Below, one piece after another: positions 15,527-23,773 of a stretch of DNA of 36,342 nt; position 1 is the first letter of the stretch; each line of letters begins with the position of its first letter. Made by a program: the position numbers and the translations under genes. This DNA comes from JBKJML01 sp046596415. Its GTDB lineage: Bacteria; Actinomycetota; Thermoleophilia; Gaiellales; Gaiellaceae. The stretch lies in NCBI GenBank assembly GCA_046596415.1, contig JBKJML010000172.1, positions 1-36,342 on the forward strand, given 5' to 3'. The notes beneath the pieces are model-generated. The model saw only the letters and a list, made by a program, of their open reading frames with translations. It did no database searches and was not told the DNA's origin.

Positions 15527-16734
15527 CGAACTGCCTCCAGCTCGGCGAACGCCGTCCCGAGCAGCTCGCGGAGCCGTTCGGGGGAATGCTCCCGCTCGAC
15601 GAACGCGCGGCCGGACGCGCGCATCCGCAGCAACCGGGCCTCGTCGCCCAGCACGTCGATCAGCCGCTCGGTGAGCTCGCTCACCCGGAAGCTCGCGAGG
15701 AGGACACCTCCGCGGGAGTCGCGGATCAGGTCCTCGGGGCCGCCGCAGGGGGTCACCATGGCGGGCACACCGCTCGCGAGGGCCTCGGCGACGACGATCC
15801 CGAATCCCTCCTGGAGGGACGGGAGGACGAGCATCGTCGCGCTGCGAAGGACGTCGCCCACCGAGGGCACTCCGCCGAGCCACTCGACCCCGGGGCTGGA
15901 GAGGTGCCTCAGCTCGGCCGAGAGGTCGTCCTCCGGCTGCTTCCGGCGCCTGGACTGCGTGCCGACGATCAGCAGTCGGAGGCCGGGGAATCGCTCCCGC
16001 ACGCGTGGGAAGGCCCGCAACAGCAGGCGGAGATTCTTGCGAGGGTCGTTCGGACGCCCGACGAAGACGAGCGTCGGTTGCACGAGCCGTCGTTGCCAGA
16101 CCTCGTCCGGCTCGGGGGCGAAGCGCTCCAGGTCGACTGGAACCGGGAGGATCCGGACGCGTTCCGGCGGAATCCCGCCGGCTTCGGCGAGTGTCCTCGT
16201 CGACGCGGGCGAGATCGAATACACCGCGGCTGCGTTCCGGAGCACGGTGCGTTCGAGACGGCGGAGCACGGGCGCGTTCACGGCGAGCGCGATCCGGCGC
16301 AGCGGCTCGAGACCGTCGCGTCGGCCGGCCCATTCGCTTTCGAGCCCGGTCGCGAGCCAGCAAGCGTAGGGCCGGCCGGAACGAAGCGCGGCATACCCGT
16401 ACGGCGCGGTCGCGGCGACGACCCAGACCGTGCTCTCGCGCCGGAGCCTGCGCCCCATGCGAACCCCGCCGGTGAGCTGGTTGAAAGCGTCGAGCTCGGG
16501 CAGGAGCGAAGGAAACGCCGTCCCTGCGAAGTCGCCCTGGGTCTCCTCGTGCTCGGAAACGCGGAGCGTCCGACCGACGATCGAGGTCATCGCGCCGCGG
16601 GACAGGTAGTACAGACGGGGGTCACGTCCGAGCGCGCGGGCGGCCCGCCAGAACTCTGCAGCCAGGCTGCGGAAGCCGCCTCCGTAGCGCGGGTCCTGGG
16701 CAACAACGGGAAACTCGCGCCGGGAATCAGGCAC
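15523..16734 (-). CDS. Family 4 glycosyltransferase
   Basis: A 403-residue GT-B enzyme. The donor domain contains LVFVGRPNDPRKNLRLLLRA, LLIVGTQSRRR and VLPSLQEGFGIVVAEALASG, with an intact E-x7-E. VRILPVPVDLERF is the hinge. The GTG at 16732-16734 is chosen because it overlaps the flippase stop by 8 bp, in line with the tight spacing elsewhere in the operon, and has a GGGGCGG purine stretch upstream. A GTG 21 bp further upstream (16753-16755, 410 residues) is possible. The gene end overlaps the next GT2 start by 4 bp. Being co-transcribed with a flippase and other transferases, it likely acts on the same lipid-linked unit. Confidence 0.88.
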   Translation of the reverse strand: MPDSRREFPVVAQDPRYGGGFRSLAAEFWRAARALGRDPRLYYLSRGAMTSIVGRTLRVSEHEETQGDFAGTAFPSLLPELDAFNQLTGGVRMGRRLRRESTVWVVAATAPYGYAALRSGRPYACWLATGLESEWAGRRDGLEPLRRIALAVNAPVLRRLERTVLRNAAAVYSISPASTRTLAEAGGIPPERVRILPVPVDLERFAPEPDEVWQRRLVQPTLVFVGRPNDPRKNLRLLLRAFPRVRERFPGLRLLIVGTQSRRRKQPEDDLSAELRHLSSPGVEWLGGVPSVGDVLRSATMLVLPSLQEGFGIVVAEALASGVPAMVTPCGGPEDLIRDSRGGVLLASFRVSELTERLIDVLGDEARLLRMRASGRAFVEREHSPERLRELLGTAFAELEAVR

Positions 16735-18070
16735 CGCTGCCGCCCCGCGCCGCACGATCGGGTCTGAGCGCCCGTACGACCGCGACGAACTCGTCGCGAA
16801 CGAGCGCCACGTCGCTGCGGCGCAGCAGGATCAGGTCTCGGAGCCGGTAGCCGAGCTCGCGGCGGAGTGCGGGAAGCACGACCGCCGCCGTCGCGAGGTA
16901 GCCAAGCGTCGCCGCGATCGCCGCACCGCGCACGTTGTAGCGCGGCACGAGTAGGAGGTCGGCGACGAGGGTCACGGCAACACCGGTGAGGGCCGAGGCA
17001 GACAGCAGGAAGAGCTTGCCGCGTCCGGCGAGCTCGAAGGTGGCGAGCTGCCAGAGCGCCAGGCAGATCAGGCCCGGCAGGAGCGCCCGCAGCGCGGGCG
17101 ACGCCTCGAGGAAACCCGGGCCGAACACATGCCGGATCAGGGACGGCGCGGCGACGAAGAGCACGGCCGCGATGGCGAGCGTCGAGGCGACGACGATTCG
17201 GTACGCCGGCTCCGCGCCGCCGCTTCCGAGCTGGGCAGCCCGTGGCAGGAGCACCTGCGAGACGATCAGCGCAGGATAGAAAAGCAGCTCGGCGACGATC
17301 ACCGCGATCCCGTAGATCCCGACCGCCTCGGCGCCGGAGAGAGCGGCCACGACGAAGAAGTCCAGCCGGTAGTTCAGCGACTGCCCGACGACGCCGGGCA
17401 TCGCTCCGCTCGCCGCGCGGCCGATGCGGCGCAGCGACGTCGTCGAGGGCCGCAGCGAGGTCCCGCGCACCGCCTGCACAAGGTGTGGCCCGAGCACGAC
17501 GAGACTTGCGGCAGCCCCGGCGGTGGTGGCGCCGACTGCGGTGGCGACGGTCATTCGGTCGGTGGCGAGCAGCAGGGCACCACCGCCCACCTGGATCACC
17601 TGGCCGAGCGCCGAGGCGAAGAACAGGGTCTTGAAGTCGCGCACCGTCGAGAGCAGTGCGGAGGCGATCGTCTTCGCCCACGACACCGGCAGCAGCGTCA
17701 CCGATGCGACGACGAGGATCATGTAGATCGCCTGGATCGTCAGCGTGTAGCCGACGCTCGCGTACACGGCGACGACGACGCCGTTGACGACGGCGCCGAG
17801 CGTCAGCAGCGACACGACGAGGCTGCCGGTCGAGAAGCGGTCCTCGCGCACGAGCGACGGCAGCGAGTAATTCGACCCCAGCCCGCAGGCGAGCGCGGCG
17901 AGAGTGATCGCCGTCCCGATCAGGTTGAGGTTCCCCCGGCCGCCCGTGCCGAGGCCGTGCGCGGTCAGGACGGCCCAGACGGCACCGCCGACGGCGAACG
18001 TGACGAGCGACGCGGCGACCCAGATCACGTCGCGCGTGAACTTTCGCGGCTCTGCGCTGGACAAGCTCAT
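16727..18070 (-). CDS. Second Wzx-like flippase (MOP superfamily)
   Basis: A 447-residue polytopic membrane protein with regularly spaced hydrophobic helices through the chain. FTRDVIWVAASLVTFAVGG opens it and GLGTGGRGNLNL follows the first helix, the G-x-x-x-x-G-x-x-N/Y position of polysaccharide exporters. SLNYRLDFFVVAALSGAEAVGIYGIA is the mid-protein signature of Wzx/MOP exporters (Y-R-x-D-x-F, then GxY). It is shorter than, and not closely similar to, the flippase at 7933, suggesting a different lipid-linked substrate. It overlaps the upstream methyltransferase by 4 bp. The C-terminal 35 residues are charged and probably cytoplasmic. Confidence 0.85.
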   Translation of the reverse strand: MSLSSAEPRKFTRDVIWVAASLVTFAVGGAVWAVLTAHGLGTGGRGNLNLIGTAITLAALACGLGSNYSLPSLVREDRFSTGSLVVSLLTLGAVVNGVVVAVYASVGYTLTIQAIYMILVVASVTLLPVSWAKTIASALLSTVRDFKTLFFASALGQVIQVGGGALLLATDRMTVATAVGATTAGAAASLVVLGPHLVQAVRGTSLRPSTTSLRRIGRAASGAMPGVVGQSLNYRLDFFVVAALSGAEAVGIYGIAVIVAELLFYPALIVSQVLLPRAAQLGSGGAEPAYRIVVASTLAIAAVLFVAAPSLIRHVFGPGFLEASPALRALLPGLICLALWQLATFELAGRGKLFLLSASALTGVAVTLVADLLLVPRYNVRGAAIAATLGYLATAAVVLPALRRELGYRLRDLILLRRSDVALVRDEFVAVVRALRPDRAARGGSGA

Positions 18071-19029
18071 GGCCCTTCACCGAGCTCGAACGTCGCGTGC
18101 AGGTTGTCGCCCACGCCGGCGGCGTCCAGCGCGAGCCCGAGCGAGCGCGCCGCGGTGCGTGCCGCGATGCCGTAGTGCAGGCCCGGCCAGCTCTCCAGCC
18201 GGAAGCTCGGATCGGTCCGGAGCCTGCGGGTGACGAGCGAGCCCATCGGCAGCGAGTGCGTGTGGTGCCTCGCGACCCGCAGGCCCGCCGGCCGTGCGGC
18301 CGCCTCCAGGCCGGCGCGGGAGAGGACGACGAGGTGTCGCGGCGCGTCGAGCTGCCACCAGTCGGCTCCGGCCCGGCGCGCCAACCGGCCGCCGGCATTC
18401 GGCGTCGCGACGAAGATCAGCCCGCCGGGGGAGAGAAGCCGGGCGGCAGTGGACAGCGCCCCGACGGGGCTTGCCAGATGCTCGAGCGAGTGGACGAAGA
18501 CGACGAGCTCGAACGGCCCGGGCGGCAGCGTCTCCGGGAACCCGCCCGTGACCACGGCGTGACCGGCTTCGCGCGCGCGCGCCGCGGCGCGGTCGCCGGG
18601 CTCGACGCCGGCCGTCGACCAGCCGAGGCGCTTGAAGGAGTCGAGCACCGCGCCCGATCCGCAGCCGATGTCGAGCACCCGCCCAGGCTCGGCGAAGTGC
18701 CGGCTGAGCGCGAACGTCTCGATCCCCGTGAGCCTCGCGAGCGCCGCCGCGGCCGTCCTGCCGAGAACGCCGCGACGCAGGAGGAGCGAACGGAGCGCCG
18801 CTCGGCCCCCATTCGGCGACGAGGCCGGCGCGGGAGCAGCCCAGGGCGCGTACTCCTCCGGATAGTGCCGGGCGAGGGTCGCACGATCGGGCACGGGGTC
18901 GAGGTGAACACTTCCGCAGCGGGTGCAGCGACGGGCCGGGAATGAGCCGGGAAGCTCGTGCATGCGGTCGCGGAGGACGAGCGGCTCACCGTCATGCCAA
19001 CCGCAGGTCGGGCAGGGAGAGGCGGTCAT
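18067..19029 (-). CDS. SAM methyltransferase with N-terminal zinc-ribbon
   Basis: A 320-residue protein. C6-x2-C9 and C35-x2-C38 form a small zinc ribbon, followed by VHLDPVPDRATLARHYPEEY, a linker often seen in glycan-cluster methyltransferases. The SAM domain has VLDIGCGSG (118-126), VVFVHSLEHL and LLSPGGLIFVATPN. The C-terminal third contains a WWQLDAPRHLVVLS segment, a conserved feature of this subgroup. It is the third gene of the eight-gene operon and overlaps both neighbours by 4 bp. It is the same architecture as the proteins at 10991 and 27125 but clearly diverged from them. Sugar C- or O-methylation is likely; the substrate is unknown. Confidence 0.86.
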   Translation of the reverse strand: MTASPCPTCGWHDGEPLVLRDRMHELPGSFPARRCTRCGSVHLDPVPDRATLARHYPEEYAPWAAPAPASSPNGGRAALRSLLLRRGVLGRTAAAALARLTGIETFALSRHFAEPGRVLDIGCGSGAVLDSFKRLGWSTAGVEPGDRAAARAREAGHAVVTGGFPETLPPGPFELVVFVHSLEHLASPVGALSTAARLLSPGGLIFVATPNAGGRLARRAGADWWQLDAPRHLVVLSRAGLEAAARPAGLRVARHHTHSLPMGSLVTRRLRTDPSFRLESWPGLHYGIAARTAARSLGLALDAAGVGDNLHATFELGEGP

Positions 19030-19967
19030 GGGCGCGGCGAGCGGGAGAGGTGGAGGACGCCGAGCGCGAGGCCGGCGGCGGCCTTGGCGACGCCGCGGAC
19101 CGGCAGCGGCCGTGAGCGCGCCCGGAGCACAACCGCGCGCCGGAAGGCCGCACGCGACTGCGTCCAGTCTCGTGCGCCGAGCGCCGAGCGCCCGATCGAG
19201 GCCTCGACGTCACCCTCGATCCGGTTCCAGCGCCGCAGGACGGCGCCTCGCTCCCCGGGTGAGGCGCGGCCGACGGCGAGCTTCCGGCCGCCCGCGGCGA
19301 GCGCGCGGATGTGGAGGCTGCTCGAGTTCGTCTCGTGGACGCGCCACCTGCCGAGTAGCGCCGAGGAAGCGTAGAAGGGCCCGTTGCCGGCGAGCGCGAG
19401 CCAGGTCGGATAGTCCACGGCCGGCATGCCCTCCGGCTGGGCGAAGCCGCCCACCTCGACGAGCGCGCTGCGACGGGTCATCGCCGTCACTGCTGCAATC
19501 GGGCAGCCGCGAAGGAGCGTCGCGCGCGCGTCGAACGGCTCGTCGACGGGGAGCCCTTCGTGGCGCCAGCGAGAGAGCTCCGCGCCGTGCGCATCGATGC
19601 GTTCCGCCTCACCGAAGCTGAGCACGACGTCCGGCCGGCGGTGGTGGATCGCGACCTGCGCCTCCAGCTTGTCAGCGGGCCAGAGGTCGTCTCCCTCGAG
19701 CACCGCGACGAGCTCGCCGCGCGCTTCGGCGAGCAGCTCATTGTAGGTCTCCGCGAGCCGCCACAAGCCTCGATGCTCCTGGCCCGAGAGGTGGATGCGG
19801 GGGTCGTCGTAGTCGGCCGCGAGCCCCGGATCGAGCTGCCCGTCCTCACGCACGAGCAGCTCCCAGTTGACGAACGTCTGGGCGAGGACACTGTCGATGC
19901 ACGCGCGCAGATAGGCGCCGTGCCGGAAGGTGGGAGTGAGAATCGAGACGAGGGGCAGCTCGGCCAC
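19026..19967 (-). CDS. Family 2 glycosyltransferase
   Basis: A 313-residue GT-A enzyme. LVSILTPTFRHGAYLRACID is the canonical GT2 start. WELLVREDGQLD holds the nucleotide-binding Asp, and LVAVLEGDDLWPADKL carries the DxD-type metal-binding D93/D94. The acceptor side has GMPAVDYPTWLALAG in place of the ED-x-DLW block. The C-terminal 70 residues are Arg/Ala-rich and helical, resembling the tail of the GT2 at the left edge of the window. The GTG start lies 5 bp after the stop of the first gene in the operon. It likely adds one sugar residue on the cytoplasmic side; donor unknown. Confidence 0.88.
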   Translation of the reverse strand: MAELPLVSILTPTFRHGAYLRACIDSVLAQTFVNWELLVREDGQLDPGLAADYDDPRIHLSGQEHRGLWRLAETYNELLAEARGELVAVLEGDDLWPADKLEAQVAIHHRRPDVVLSFGEAERIDAHGAELSRWRHEGLPVDEPFDARATLLRGCPIAAVTAMTRRSALVEVGGFAQPEGMPAVDYPTWLALAGNGPFYASSALLGRWRVHETNSSSLHIRALAAGGRKLAVGRASPGERGAVLRRWNRIEGDVEASIGRSALGARDWTQSRAAFRRAVVLRARSRPLPVRGVAKAAAGLALGVLHLSRSPRP

Positions 19968-19972
19968 TGCGC

Positions 19973-21100
19973 TCAGACCGCCTTGTCCAGGACACCGGCG
20001 ATCGTCTGCTCTAGATCCTTCGTCGCCGACTCGCTGGAGAAGAGCCGCGCTCGCGCCGGGCCGAGCCGGCGGAAGCGCTCCCGCAGCTCGTCGTCGTCCA
20101 GGATTCGGATGATCGCGCGCGACAGTGCCTCCGCATCGCCGGGCGCCACGAGCAGGCCGAACTCGCCGCTGTCGAGGATCTCCCTCGGCCCTGAAGCGCA
20201 GTCGGAGGAGACGATCGGCGTGCCGAGCGCGAGCGCCTCGACGAGCACGACACCGAAGCCCTCGAAGTCGGAGGACAGCGCGAAGACGTCGGCGCGGGCG
20301 ATGTAGGGGTACGGGTTCGGATCGCTGCCCGCGAAGCTGACAGCTCGCAGCTCGAGCGTCCGCGCCAGCCCCTCCAGCGCGAGCCGTTCGGGGCCGTCGC
20401 CGACGATGACCGCGGCAATCGGCCGTTGCGCCTGGACGAGCGCCAGGGCCCGGAGGAGGAGCGCGTGGTTCTTCTGTGTCGTCAGCCGGCCGACCGCGAC
20501 GACGACAGGCCCCGTTGCCGGCCAGACGCGTGGTTGCTCCTGCGCGAGCGCAGCCATCGTGGCGAGCTCGACCGGAGTGTGTGCGACGCTCAGGAGCTCG
20601 TCGGCGATCCCGTACACCTGCTCGAGCTCGCCGGCGACGCCGTTCGAGACTGCGACCACCGCGTCGCCGAGCGGATAGAGGTGCCGGACCAGGCTCTGCT
20701 TCAACCAGCCGAACGGCTCCTCGTCGCTCGTGTACATCAGGAGCGGCGAGATGTGCTCGGTGACGATGAGCTTCGGCCGGTGGGCGACGAGGCGCGCCGC
20801 CACGAGCACGGTCATGTTGGCGGTGCCGCTGAACGCGACGATCGCGTCGGGCCTCGTCCGCTTGATCACCCGCCGCAGGCGCCCCACCACGCGGAGAAAG
20901 CTCCAGCGGCTCTCGCGACCGAGCTTGACGACGGTCACGTCGGCCGGCACCGGCACGTCGTCGGTGTCGCCACCGAGCACGCAGAGAGAGGGCGCGAAGC
21001 GTGTGCGGTCGATCCGCTCGAGCACCGAGGACAGCGCGCGCTCGACGCCCCCGAGGCCGAGCGTCGGGACGACGAACAGGACCGTGGCGCGGCGCGGCAT
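19973..21100 (-). CDS. Family 4 glycosyltransferase, first gene of an eight-gene operon
   Basis: A 375-residue GT-B protein with standard GT4 landmarks. VVPTLGLGGVERALSSVL (GG-x-E-R loop) opens the acceptor domain. Then come KLIVTEHISPLL, VVVAVGRLTTQKNHALLLRA (donor-domain start, G-R-L-x-x-x-K) and, near residue 280, SSDFEGFGVVLVEALALG with intact E-x7-E. The ATG is 9 bases past a TAGGAT hexamer on the minus strand. The seven genes downstream follow with gaps or overlaps of 5-11 bp at most, so this promoter probably drives about 8.4 kb. It diverges from the epimerase/GDP-heptose unit with 53 bp between starts. Confidence 0.9.
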   Translation of the reverse strand: MPRRATVLFVVPTLGLGGVERALSSVLERIDRTRFAPSLCVLGGDTDDVPVPADVTVVKLGRESRWSFLRVVGRLRRVIKRTRPDAIVAFSGTANMTVLVAARLVAHRPKLIVTEHISPLLMYTSDEEPFGWLKQSLVRHLYPLGDAVVAVSNGVAGELEQVYGIADELLSVAHTPVELATMAALAQEQPRVWPATGPVVVAVGRLTTQKNHALLLRALALVQAQRPIAAVIVGDGPERLALEGLARTLELRAVSFAGSDPNPYPYIARADVFALSSDFEGFGVVLVEALALGTPIVSSDCASGPREILDSGEFGLLVAPGDAEALSRAIIRILDDDELRERFRRLGPARARLFSSESATKDLEQTIAGVLDKAV

Positions 21101-21109
21101 GGCGCGCCG

Positions 21110-21115
21110 ATCCTA
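21110..21115 (-). promoter_or_regulatory. -10 hexamer TAGGAT for the eight-gene operon
   Basis: TAGGAT on the minus strand ends 9 bases before the ATG at 21100. It is identical to the hexamer of the methyltransferase at 10109. No clear -35 is visible. Confidence 0.55.
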
Positions 21116-21141
21116 GATGACGGGTCTGGCAGGCCTTCTGT

Positions 21142-21147
21142 TAGCGT
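21142..21147 (+). promoter_or_regulatory. -10 hexamer TAGCGT, leaderless promoter of the heptose unit
   Basis: TAGCGT is followed by 6 bases and the ATG at 21154. ATGACG at 21117-21122 is a 4-of-6 match to TTGACA but lies 19 bases upstream, a little far. Confidence 0.6.
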
Positions 21148-21153
21148 CGCTTC

Positions 21154-22095
21154 ATGGCTGGTCGACCGGCAGAGGGCGCCCGCGTCGTCGTCACGGGTGG
21201 TGCCGGCTTCATCGGCTCGCACGTGATGGACGCGTTCCGCGCCGCGGGGGCCGAGGCGGTTGCGCTCGACGACCTCTCGACCGGACGTGCCTCGAATCTC
21301 GACGGCAGCAGCCGCCTCCATGAGCTCGACATCGTCGACGGTGAGGGGGTCGCCGCAGCGTTCGACGAGTTCCGGCCCACGGCCGTCTGCCATCTTGCCG
21401 CGCAGTCGAGCGTCACGGTCTCGACGAAGGACCCGCGCCGCGACCTGGCGGTAAACGTGCTCGGCACGCTCAACGTCCTCGAGGCCGCCCGCGCCCACGA
21501 AGCCCCGGTCGTCTTCGCCTCGACGGGCGGGGCCCTCTATGGCGACCGCGCGCCGGTGCCGTCGCCCGAGGACACGGTCTTCGAGCCGCTCGCCCCCTAC
21601 GGCGCCTCCAAGGCGGCAGGCGAGGCGTACGTCGGGACGTGGGGACGGTTGCACGGGATCCCGAACGTCGTCCTGCGGCTCGGCAACGTCTACGGGCCAC
21701 GCCAGCGCGCCGACGGCGAGGCGGGCGTCGTCTCGATCTTCACCGACCGGCTGCTGCGCGGCCTGCCGCCGATCATCTACGGCGACGGCCTGCAGACGCG
21801 CGACTACGTCCACGTCGACGACGTGGCGCGCGCCTTCCTACTCGCTGCGACCTCCGGGCGCGCCGGAATCTTCAACGTCGGTACCGGCCTCGAGACAACC
21901 GTGCTCGATCTGCTCGCGATCCTGCGGGAGGAGGCCGGCTCGGACGTCGAGCCCGAGTATCGGCCGCTCCGGCCGGGCGAGCTCCGGCGGAGTGCGCTCG
22001 ACGCGGCCCGGATCCGCTCCGAGCTCGGCTGGGAGCCGACCGTGACGCTCCGCGACGGCATCGTCGCGACGTTCCGCACGCTCACGAGCGAATGA
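21154..22095 (+). CDS. NAD-dependent sugar epimerase, extended SDR (GalE-like)
   Basis: A 313-residue extended SDR. GGAGFIG (15-21) binds NAD(P), and ALDDLSTGRASNL is the GalE-type strand-2 loop. The catalytic set is T124 (in FASTGGALYGD), Y149 and K153 (YGASK). The T-D-E triad that replaces S/T in 4,6-dehydratases is absent, so simple C4 (or similar) epimerisation is the better reading. It is the first gene of the unit and overlaps hddC by 4 bp. Being locked to the heptose genes, it might act on GDP-heptose or supply a partner sugar such as UDP-galactose; sequence alone does not decide. The start is fixed by TAGCGT 6 bases upstream. Confidence 0.82.
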   Translation: MAGRPAEGARVVVTGGAGFIGSHVMDAFRAAGAEAVALDDLSTGRASNLDGSSRLHELDIVDGEGVAAAFDEFRPTAVCHLAAQSSVTVSTKDPRRDLAVNVLGTLNVLEAARAHEAPVVFASTGGALYGDRAPVPSPEDTVFEPLAPYGASKAAGEAYVGTWGRLHGIPNVVLRLGNVYGPRQRADGEAGVVSIFTDRLLRGLPPIIYGDGLQTRDYVHVDDVARAFLLAATSGRAGIFNVGTGLETTVLDLLAILREEAGSDVEPEYRPLRPGELRRSALDAARIRSELGWEPTVTLRDGIVATFRTLTSE

Positions 22096-22796
22096 AGGCG
22101 GTCCTGCTCGGCGCCGGCAAGGGAACGAGGCTGGCGCCGATCACGCACCGGGTCCCGAAGATCCTGGCTCCGCTCGGCGGCGTTCCGCTCCTCCACCGGC
22201 AACTCGACTACCTGGCCGCGAACGGCATCGACGAGGTCGCGGTGAACGTCCATCACCACGCCGACCTCGTCGAGCGCGCGCTCGCGGAGCGGCCGTCTGC
22301 CGTGCCGGTGCGGCTCTCACACGAGGAGCGCCTGCTCGGGACGGCGGGCGCCCTTGTACCGTTACGGGACTTCCTCGATGGGCCCTTCATCCTCCTCTAC
22401 GGCGACGTCGTGACCGACGCTCCGCTCCGCACGCTCGCCGCGGCGCATGCGCGCTCCGGCGCGCTTGCCACCCTCGCCTGTTACCCGTCCGAGGAAACGG
22501 CCGGCAAAGGGACGCTGGAGCTCGACGTGGACGGGCGCGTCACGGCTTTCGCCGAGAAGGCAGCGACCGGCGGGAACGCGCTCGTGAACGCTGGCATCTA
22601 CGCGCTCGACCCGGGTGTCCTGGCCTTCGTCGAGGGGGAGGCGCCGGACTTCGGCCACGACGTCTGGCCCGCGGCGCTCGCAGCCGGCGCACTGCTCCGC
22701 GGCTGGCCGCTCGACGGCTACCTGAGGGATATCGGCGCGCCCGACGCGCTCGCCGCGGCGGAGAACGACCTGGCAGCGGGGCGGATCGCATGGTGA
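22092..22796 (+). CDS. hddC: Heptose/hexose-1-phosphate nucleotidyltransferase, HddC-like
   Basis: A 234-residue single-domain sugar nucleotidyltransferase. KAVLLGAGKGTRLAPITHRVPK is the G-x-G-T-R-L-x-P...PK pyrophosphorylase signature (split here around residues 3-24). LLYGDVVTD (near 104) carries the metal-binding Asp, and LVNAGIYALDP plus YLRDIGAPDALAAAE close the fold. It lacks the C-terminal beta-helix of GlmU-type enzymes. On its own it could be a mannose-1-P guanylyltransferase. Followed directly by a HddA-like kinase, GmhA and GmhB, it is best read as the enzyme making GDP-D-glycero-alpha-D-manno-heptose from heptose-1-phosphate and GTP. Specificity is inferred from context. Confidence 0.8.
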   Translation: MKAVLLGAGKGTRLAPITHRVPKILAPLGGVPLLHRQLDYLAANGIDEVAVNVHHHADLVERALAERPSAVPVRLSHEERLLGTAGALVPLRDFLDGPFILLYGDVVTDAPLRTLAAAHARSGALATLACYPSEETAGKGTLELDVDGRVTAFAEKAATGGNALVNAGIYALDPGVLAFVEGEAPDFGHDVWPAALAAGALLRGWPLDGYLRDIGAPDALAAAENDLAAGRIAW

Positions 22797-23773
22797 TCTC
22801 CCGCACGCCACTGCGAGTCAGCTTCGTCGGTGGCGGCACCGACCTGCCCGGCTTCGCCGACGTCCATGGCGGCGCGGTCGTCTCCACGGCGATCGACAAG
22901 TACGTGCACGTGATCGTCACCGAGCGGTTCGAGCCGTCCGTGCGCGTGAGCTACTCGAAGACCGAGATCGTCGACTCGCTCGACGAGCTCGAGCACGAGC
23001 TCGTCCGGGAGGCGATGCGCGTCGCCGGCGTCCGCCGCAAGGTCGAGGTCGTCACGATCGCCGACGTCCCGTCGCACGGCACCGGCCTCGGCTCTTCGAG
23101 CGCCGTGACGGTCGGGGCGCTGAACGCGCTCTTCGCCCATCAGGGCATCCTCAAGTCGGCCGCCGAGCTCGCCGAGGACGCGTGCAGGATCGAGCTCGAC
23201 GTGCTCGGAAAGCCGATCGGCCGCCAGGATCAGTATGCCTCGGCCTACGGCGGCCTCCAGTTGCTGCGCTTCGCCGCCGGCGGTGCCGTCGAGGCGACGC
23301 CTGTCGTGCTGCCGGATGCCGATCGTCGCGAGCTCGAGCGGAGCCTGCTCATGTTCTGGACGGGTGGCGAGCGGGCGGCGGGCGGCATCCTCGACGGCGT
23401 CTCGGCTGGGCTCGAGGACGGAACGAAGATCGCCGCGCTCACTCGGATGCGGGAGCTCGCGCTCGAGCTCTACGAGCAGCTCGGCAGCGGCGGCGGGGCG
23501 GCGGCGGTGGGCGAGCGGCTGCACGAGAACTGGGAGCTGAAGCGCTCCCTGGGCGAGGGGATCTCGACGCCGGAGATCGAAGCCTGGCATGCGCAGGCGC
23601 TCGCGGCCGGCGCGACCGGGGGCAAGCTGCTCGGCGCCGGCGGGGCGGGCTTCCTCCTCTTCTTCGTCCCGCGTGAGCGCCAGGCCGACGTCCGAGCCGC
23701 GCTCGCCGCGTTGCGTGAGCTCCCCTTCCGCTTCGAGCCGCGCGGCTCGCGGATCGTGCTGGTGGACCGGTGA
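22790..23773 (+). CDS. hddA: D-glycero-D-manno-heptose-7-phosphate 1-kinase, HddA-like (GHMP)
   Basis: A 327-residue GHMP kinase. RTPLRVSFVGGGTDLPGFAD (residues 5-24) is the sugar-kinase N-terminal motif as in HddA. GTGLGSSSAV (97-106) is the phosphate-binding P-loop of GHMP kinases, and GGKLLGAGGAGFLLFF is the third GHMP motif. It should phosphorylate C1 of D-glycero-D-manno-heptose 7-phosphate in the alpha configuration, giving the 1,7-bisphosphate. ATG at 22790 overlaps the hddC stop by 7 bp; GTG at 22793 is an alternative. It is monofunctional, unlike HldE of the ADP-heptose route, and no ADP-type adenylyltransferase is present, which points to the GDP route. Confidence 0.88.
   Translation: MVISRTPLRVSFVGGGTDLPGFADVHGGAVVSTAIDKYVHVIVTERFEPSVRVSYSKTEIVDSLDELEHELVREAMRVAGVRRKVEVVTIADVPSHGTGLGSSSAVTVGALNALFAHQGILKSAAELAEDACRIELDVLGKPIGRQDQYASAYGGLQLLRFAAGGAVEATPVVLPDADRRELERSLLMFWTGGERAAGGILDGVSAGLEDGTKIAALTRMRELALELYEQLGSGGGAAAVGERLHENWELKRSLGEGISTPEIEAWHAQALAAGATGGKLLGAGGAGFLLFFVPRERQADVRAALAALRELPFRFEPRGSRIVLVDR

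Noticed and set aside
21154..22095. Reading the SDR as a nucleotide-sugar 4,6-dehydratase (GDP-6-deoxyheptose route)
   Set aside because: The T-D-E active-site triad of 4,6-dehydratases is absent; the site reads S-T-G-G as in GalE-type epimerases.
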